Shown: positions 57,656 to 64,000 of the stretch, one piece after another
Layout: each line of letters opens with the position of its first letter
Position numbering within the stretch: position 1 is the stretch's first letter
The notes under the pieces: generated by a model
Database searches by the model: none
What the model was told of the DNA's origin: nothing
Seen by the model: the letters and a program-made list of their open reading frames with translations, nothing else
Assembly: GCF_003597395.2 (NCBI RefSeq)
Contig: NC_133773.1
Coordinates: 63,322,928-63,386,927, forward strand
Source of the DNA: Chelonoidis abingdonii
Lineage: Eukaryota; Chordata; Testudines; Testudinidae
Direction: 5' to 3'
DNA length: 64,000 nt
Translations under genes and position numbers: made by a program

Positions 57656-58895
57656 GTTGAGACATTGACATAAACTGTGGCCATATAGATCATTGTTGCA
57701 AACAAGGTCCTATAGTGGCACCAAATCTTGTAGAAAGTAGGTCAAGTAAGGTGTTTATGGAAAGATTGTAATTGCTGGTTATGGTTATGCTGTGTGTATC
57801 ATTTTTGTATTTGAAGTTACGAATATTGGCTATGTACTTGTATCTCAATGTGTTTGATTCTAAGTAGTATCAGTGAAGCATTTGGTCAGCTTCTTGAGAA
57901 AGGACTATTCTGAGTAAGTGTTTCTTGATTGGGAACTTAACTGATAATGGATTTTGGGAGATGCCAATCCATATCTGAGCTTTCCTGTGAATGTTCAAAC
58001 TAATATGTAAACAGTGGGGTTGGCCTGCAAAAAGTTGAATCATTCATGGACATCTGACTTGGCCAGGCGGCTACAAACTCCGTCTTGTTGCTGTGATTTT
58101 TCACAGGAGAACAAAGGGGTTTCCATCCATAAGAGAGAGAATATAAAAGGCCCTGGAAGCCTCTCTCCATTTGGTCTTCAGCTGGCTCAAGAAATGATCT
58201 CACCACCCCAAAGAGATGCCTGAAAGAAACTGGGACTAAAAACTGTAACTATGGGGGTGTGAGTGATTGCTGGACCCATGCCATAAACCACAACTTGGGT
58301 CTGAAAAGGATTGGGACCAGACTAGGAAGGAGTCTAGTCTATGAAAGAAGCTTATTGGAACATCTCTGAGGGTGAGATTTACCTGTATTCAGTTTCTTAC
58401 TGTATTAGGCTTAGACTTTCGTGTTTTGTTTTATTTTTTGCTTGGTAACTTACTTTGTTCTGTCTGTTATTACTTGGAACCACTTAAATCCTACTTTTTA
58501 TATTTAATAAAATCACTTTTGCTTATTAATTAACCCAGAGTAAGTAATTTGTACCTGGGGGAGCAAGCAGCTGAGCATCTCTCTCTCTCGATGTTACTGA
58601 GGGTGGACAATTTATGAGTTTACCCTGTATAAGCTTTATACAGAGTAAAATGGATTCATTTGGGGTTTAGGCTCCCAGGAAGGCTGAATACTGGGTGCTG
58701 GGAAAGTCCCTGTTAACTGAGAAACCTCTGGGCTAAGTGAATCCTAGTTTCTATGCACTGCAGGGGGTGTGGCCCAACCTCTTGGTCTGTGCTATAGCTG
58801 ACTGGAGTGTCCAACTTAGCAAGATGGGCATGGGGGGAAGGCTTCTCTGGCAGGGGGGTTTGCTCTCAGTGGTATCCCAGCACACCTAGTGACCC
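57656..58895 (+). mobile_element. LTR-like element
   Basis: A TATA-like GAATATAAAAGGCC (58139-58152) and the polyadenylation signal TTTAATAAAATCAC (58503-58516) are spaced as in an LTR. The text after the AATAAA resembles in layout the U5 parts at 46.0-46.37 kb. Boundaries are not certain; no TG/CA pair is obvious. Confidence 0.5.
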
Positions 58896-60133
58896 TCTGT
58901 ATTTTTGACAAGTCTTTAGAAATTTGTCAATGCTGGAGTATAATCCTATGAAAAAAATATGGCATAAAATCTCAAGGATTATGCTAGTTTTTTTGTATGT
59001 TGACGGAGCAGAGAGGTTTACCTGACACTTCAGTAACCTAAAGGAGAGAGAACACCATACATTTCAGCACATCTGATTTGCTGTACATAAATATTTAAGT
59101 CTTTATAGCATCTGGAAAGAGGGAAATTCAGTACTATTACAGCATTCACTTACATTGCACATTTTCTGTTGATAATGTGGTCACTATGGACAATAAATAT
59201 AACACTTGGCAAATCTAGAAACTGATTTCTGAAAGCAGACATGGCAGTCTTGTTAACAGCTATAGATTTTCCTGCAGTAGGAAAGTCATTAGTAAGAGAG
59301 GCAAAGGCCAAGATCTATGGATTAGAACTTGTCATGGGTCACTTCTCAAAGTGACATAGAGTAGAAGACTTCCAAAAGGTTCTTCCCTCTCTGTACTCCG
59401 CAAGAATCAGCTATAAAATCCATGCCTGTATTTATACAGGTATCTTCCATGCAGGTTGTTTATTAGTTTAAAAAAAGGGTCCTTGAGAGCAGGATTCCTA
59501 GAGAAGGGAGAGCAAAAAGCTCTTGTTCCTTTCCTTGCGATGTCTGCACATTTCCTCTCTCCACCCTTTTTAAGTGAATGAGTCAGTTGTTGCAAGCTGT
59601 TGGATGCAGGGGCCATATTTTTGTTATGTATTTGAATCAGAAACATTACTGCAATACAAATAAATGATGATAGAATTGTGGGAGAGGGATTGTATTTACA
59701 TTTTGTTATCTTTTTTCTTCTAAATTATTTTGTCACATCTCCCCAGTAGCCCAGATATGGTTGCTTGAGCACATTAAAATTATTTATAAACTCATGCAAC
59801 TAGGAGCTCTGGTGTTTGCTGCTCTTCTAAAGCACCTTTAAATTAAAGTCCCCAAATCCTTTACAAACAGTAGATAATCCTCACAGTGCTCCTGTAAACC
59901 AAGAATAGATTCCAGAGCTCATAATGTCCAGCTGTGTTAATTGTTAGAAAAAATCCTTGATCTCAGTATGGAGATCTTGTATCTCATGAGGAAAGAAGGA
60001 TGGTGATGGTTAGCTTTGCAGCTTGTTTGAAAGGGTGACTGCTTTTGTTTGTTGTGGTCACTCTTCCCTACTTAAGTGTTTCATAACACTGCTGAAGCTC
60101 TGCAGTGTGATCAAGTTGCTTAATTAGCTTCAA

Positions 60134-60282
60134 GCATCTTGTTTTAGATGGTGTAGCCATGTTAAGGATATTAGAGAGACAAAGTGGGTGAGGTAATATC
60201 AACTTCTTTTCGTGAAAGAAACAAGATTTCGAGCTTACACATCGCTCTTCTTCAGGTCTGGGAAGGATCATGCATCTTGTTT
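60134..60282. mobile_element. second Penelope-like family, terminal fragment, 11-bp TSD
   Basis: GCATCTTGTTT is repeated exactly at 60134-60144 and 60272-60282. The insert of 127 bp reads on the minus strand CTGAAGA (60249-60255), A, a GAGC...GCTC stem (60244-60247 with 60231-60234), GAAA (60227-60230), then a tail ending in ATGGCTACACCAT. The layout equals that of the first PLE family though the sequences differ. Confidence 0.75.
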
Positions 60283-60666
60283 AATAACTTAACTTGCTAT
60301 TCCTTCTGCCCCATATCAGATGAGCTTCATAGGTCCATTGAGGTAGTTAAACCTATAAATCTAAAAGCTCACATAAGTGTTACCATTTGTAAAATATGAT
60401 TTCTATTTGAAAATGAGCATGTATTGTTATAATGCTTTCACTGGGGATAGCAACCTGGATCCAGCTCCCAGTGAAAGTCACTGAAATTCTTCCCATTTAC
60501 TTAAATGTGATCTGAATCAGGCTGACTGGGAACGGCTGTGACACTAGTGGTCTACAACAATATATTGCAAATTAGTTATTAGGTTCATTAGTACAGGAAG
60601 GGACCTTGAGGTCATCTAGTCCAGTCCACTGCACTCATGGTTGGACTAAGTATTATCCTTCTAGAC

Positions 60667-60886
60667 CAGTAGTTCTCAAACTTTTGTACTGGTGACCCCT
60701 TTCACATAGCAAGCCTCTGAGCGTGACCCCACTTATAAATTAAAAAAAACATTTGTGTATATTTAACACCATTATAAATTCTGGAGGCAAAGTGGAGTTT
60801 GGTGTGGAGGTTGACAGCTCATGACTCCCCATGTAATAACTTCGCAAGCCCCTGAGGGGTCCCAACCCCTAGTTTGAGAACCCCTG
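60667..60886. mobile_element. non-autonomous hAT element (220 bp), perfect 8-bp TSD
   Basis: The ends CAGTAGTTCTCAAACTTTTG and AGTTTGAGAACCCCTG are inverted. TTCTAGAC is repeated exactly at 60659-60666 and 60887-60894. It sits in the CR1 3' UTR and so is younger than that CR1 copy. Same family as 8035-8264. Confidence 0.95.
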
Positions 60887-61250
60887 TTCTAGACCATCCC
60901 TGACAAGTGATTGTCTAAACTGTTCTTAAAATCTCAAGTAACAGAGATTCCACAGCCTCTCTAGCCAATTTATTCCAGTGCTAAACCACCCCAACAGTTA
61001 CAAAGTTTTTCCTAATGTCCAACCTAAACCTCCTTTGCTGCAATTTAAGCCCCCTGCTTTTTGTCCTATTCTCAGAAGTTAAGAAGAACAATTTTTATCC
61101 CTCCTCCTTGTAATGACCTTTTGTGTACTTGAAAATTGTTATCACGTCCCCTCTCAGTCTTCTCTTCTGCAGACTAAACAAACCCAATCTTTTCAATCTC
61201 CTCTCAGAGGTTATGTTTTCTAGAACTTAAAAAATTGTCGTTGCTTTTCT

Positions 61251-61700
61251 CTATACTTTCTCCAATTTGTCCACATCTTTCCTGAAATGTGGTGCCCAGA
61301 ACTGGACACAATACTCCAGTTGAGGCCTAATCAGTGTGGAATAGAGCGGAAGAATTTCTTCTCGTGTCCTGCTTACATCACTCCTGCTAATACATCCCAG
61401 AACGATGTTTGCTTTTTTTGCAACAGTGTTACACTGCTGACTCATATTTAGCTTGTGATCCACTATGACCTTCAGATCTCTTTCTGAAGTACTCCTTCCT
61501 AGGCAGTCATTTCCTATTTTGTATGAGTGCAAATGATTGTTCCTTCTAAGTGGAGTGCTTTGCATTTGTTCTTATTGAATTTCATCCTATTTACTTCAGA
61601 CCATTTCTCTGGTTTGTCCAGATCATTTTGAATTTTAATCCTAACCTTCAAAACATTTGCAACCCCTCCCAGCTTAGTATCATCCACAAACTTTATAAGT
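61251..61700 (-). pseudogene. CR1 reverse transcriptase, box C and thumb
   Basis: On the minus strand: FVDDTKLG (RT box C, about 61670-61693), then GNDCLGRSTSERDLKVIVDH (61455-61514) and LIRPQLEYCVQFWAPHFRKD (61268-61330). The order matches the plus-strand CR1 copy. Frameshifts lie between these blocks. Confidence 0.88.
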
Positions 61701-63035
61701 GTACTCTCTATGCTATTATCTAAATCATTGACTGTGAACAGCTTGACTGTGAACCACTGATGATTACTCTCTGGGAATAGTATTCTAACCAGTTACGTAT
61801 GTATCCACCTTATAGTGGCTCTATCTAGGTTATATTACCCTAGTTTGTCTATAAGAAGGTCATGCAAGACAGTATCAAAAACTTTATTAAATCAGGGTAT
61901 ACCACATCTACTGCTTCCCCTCCCTTGTCCACAAGGCTTGTTACCCTCTCAAAGAAAGCTACTAGGTTCATTTGACACAATTTGTTCTTGACAAATCTAT
62001 GCTTTTACATATCACCTTTTTGTCTTCTAGATGTTTGCAAATTGATTACTTAATTATTTGCTCCATTATCTTTCTGAGAACTGAAGTTAAGATGACTGGT
62101 CTGTAATTTCCTGGGATGTCCTTGTTTCCCTTTTTATACATTGGAAAAGGGTAAATATTGCGCTAGTTCTCTGGAATCTCTCATCTTCCATGATGATTGC
62201 TAATGGCTCAGCTATCTCCTCAGTCACATCCTAGAATACCCAAGGAGCTATTTCATCAGGCCCTGGTGACCTGAAGACCTCTAACTTGTCTAAGTTTTAA
62301 CTTGTTCTTTCCCTGTTTTAGCCTCAGATCCTACCTCATTTTCACTGGCATTCACTCTCTTAGACGTCAAGTTGCTGCTAATCTTTTCGGTTAAAACTGA
62401 AACAGGTGTCATTTAGCGTTTCTGCCATTTCTGTATTTTCTGTTTATTTTTTTGCCCTCATTAAGTAATGGGTCTACCTGTCCTTGGTCTTCCTCTTGCT
62501 TCTAATGTATTTGTAGAATATTTTCTTGCTACCCTTTGTGTCTCTAGCTAGTTTAATCTCATTTTGTGCCTTGGCCTTTCTAATATTGTCCCTATATGCT
62601 TGTGGTTTTTTGTTTTTATCTTCATCCTTAGTAATTTGACCTAGTTTCCACTTTTTTGAGAATTCTTTTTAAAGTTTCAGGTCATTGAAGATCTCCTGGT
62701 TAAGCCAGATTGGTCTCTTGCCCCACTTCCTATTTTTCCTATACAGTGGGATAGTTTACTCTTGTGCCCTTAATAATGTCTCTGAAGAACTGCCAACTCT
62801 TCGAACTTGCCTGCTAACTCCCTGAATTTGCTAATGCCTGCCTTCTTGAAATCCATTATCTTTATTGTGCTGTCTTCCCTGCTACCATTCCTAGGAATCA
62901 TGAACCACTTCATGATCACCTTTTACCTAAGCTGCCTTCCACTTTCAGATTCTCAACCAGTTCCTCCCTCTTTGTCAAAATCAAATTTAGATCAGCCTCT
63001 CCCCAGTAGCTTTCTTCACCTTCTGAAATAGATAA

Positions 63036-63230
63036 TTATCTCCAATTCATTCCAAAAAAATTGTTGGATAATCTGTGCTCTGCTGTGGTGTTTTCCCAAC
63101 AGACGTCTGGGTAGTTGAAGTCTCCCATGACCACTAAGTTCTGTGCTTTGGAAGATTTTGTTAGTTGTTTAAAAAAAGCCTTATCCACCACGTTTTCCTG
63201 GTTAGATGGTTTGTAATAGACCCCTACCAT
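63036..63230 (-). pseudogene. CR1 ORF2 endonuclease piece
   Basis: The frame reads [20 protein letters not shown], then [30 protein letters not shown] is the conserved endonuclease block of CR1. The start methionine is internal to the domain, so it is not a real start. The frame is lost at both sides. Confidence 0.88.
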
Positions 63231-63859
63231 GACATCCTTGTTTTTTTTACTCCTTTACCCCCATGCAGGATCTTTGAGAAAACAAACTGTCCATAGGTCA
63301 CCAAGCTTCCCCACTGCTAGTCACAAATGGTGTCATTTTTCTGTTGCATTGGTTGTCACAAAGAGTAGATTAACCCGTGCTAACTGAAGTTAAAAAGAAA
63401 TGTTGAAATATATTTCAACAATGTAACACTAAAGTGGAAAAATGCATCTCACTGTGTGAAGTTTTAGAATTCTGCACTAAGCAAAATAAACAGTTTTCAT
63501 TGAATTTTACAGGACCTAACTATAAAATGGGTCTCAGCTTTGCCTCTGTTTTTCAGCTGCTATTTTCCACCTTCAAATAACAGAACCTACGTGTAATTTT
63601 TCCCTCAATAAATTTCAAGTGTAAATTACATCAAAGACATCTCACTAAATGATCTATGGGCATAGTCTGGTGAGAGGTATAGGCAATTTATGTATGCAAG
63701 CAAAATTAATCACAGAAGTAATTTATTGGGGGGGGGGAATCACACCCACAAAAACAGGGGCTTTTTAAAAATCAAGCCCATAAATTATATATATTAAAAA
63801 AAAAAAAAAATTCCCCTCACCCCTATGGGTGGTATGTGTCTTCCTCAACCTCGGGTCCT

Positions 63860-64000
63860 CTACCAGAGGCCTGGGAGTTTGAAGGTTCTGCGCAGTATCT
63901 TAGCTGTTCCTAGCACTGCACTCTTCTGGACAGAGAGCTCTGATGTTGTTCCTGGGATCTGTTGGAGCCACTCACCCAGCTTAGGAGTCACAGCCCCGAG
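63860..64000 (-). pseudogene. C-terminus of a non-CR1 LINE polyprotein, cut by the window edge
   Basis: The minus strand is open from the window edge to a TAG at 63860-63862 (46 codons). The peptide contains LGAVTPKLGEWLQQIPGTT, then SVQKSAVLGTAKILRR and ends LPGLW. I recognise this tail from reverse-transcriptase proteins of non-LTR retroelements in various animals, but I do not assign the clade. A short 3' UTR and an A/T-homopolymer near 63798-63811 (T-run on the minus strand) follow. The frame is intact as far as it can be read. Confidence 0.7.

Larger units (their letters stand above)
60585..63290 (-). mobile_element. CR1 LINE, minus strand, 5'-truncated, with nested hAT
   Basis: The 3' UTR lies at 60585-60666 and 60887-61080, the RT C-terminal and thumb region at 61240-61570, box C at about 61668-61695, a degraded box A near 61868-61905 and the endonuclease near 63036-63230. 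ORF1 is missing. The element mirrors the plus-strand copy at 31.5-36.5 kb but lacks its 2.07-kb insertion. Confidence 0.92.

Noticed and set aside
1..64000. Host exons, CRISPR arrays, bacterial operons, riboswitches or rRNA
   Set aside because: Looked for by eye on both strands and not found. The content is that of a vertebrate non-coding region; short conserved exons could still be missed without a search.

Overview
The window looks like non-coding, repeat-rich DNA from an amniote, most likely a turtle. That assignment is inference. It rests on the mix of repeats: CR1 LINEs, tRNA-headed SINEs with a CR1-like tail, many short DNA transposons, Penelope-like elements (PLEs) and long LTRs, set in AT-rich, CpG-poor DNA. 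I found no host protein-coding exon, tRNA, rRNA or CRISPR array. Every coding similarity I recognise belongs to a broken mobile element. The window could be intronic or intergenic.

Layout. 0-9 kb: a palindromic PLE insertion, old SINE relics, a possible Tigger-like element, about 4 kb of plain AT-rich DNA, then an LTR-like block broken by a hAT MITE, and a 116-bp hAT MITE. 10-14.3 kb: CR1 tails, a SINE, a second PLE palindrome and a 5'-truncated PLE encoding a GIY-YIG endonuclease. 16-24 kb: an LTR, a PLE end with a hammerhead-ribozyme-like core, SINE and hAT MITEs, a near-perfect hairpin, a CpG-rich MITE and a hAT transposase tail. 24-31 kb: mostly unrecognised. 31.5-36.5 kb: a CR1 whose reverse transcriptase is split by a 2.07-kb non-autonomous DNA element. 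36.7-50 kb: LTRs, a hAT, a SINE, a Tigger-like element and two more MITEs. 53.2-57.1 kb: an old L2-clade-like LINE (minus strand) broken by a truncated Ty3/Gypsy element (which holds a 431-N assembly gap), by an unidentified insertion that itself carries a MITE, and by an LTR. 57-64 kb: PLE fragments, an LTR-like stretch, a minus-strand CR1 split by a hAT MITE, and a different LINE's C-terminus at the window edge.

The most interesting theme is the PLE set. Five separate insertions have direct flanking repeats of 9-13 bp. Two are head-to-head palindromes of the element end. Two different families show the same CTGA(T/A)GA-A-stem-GAAA architecture, close to a hammerhead ribozyme. The second theme is nested insertion: target-site duplications let the order of several insertions be read directly.
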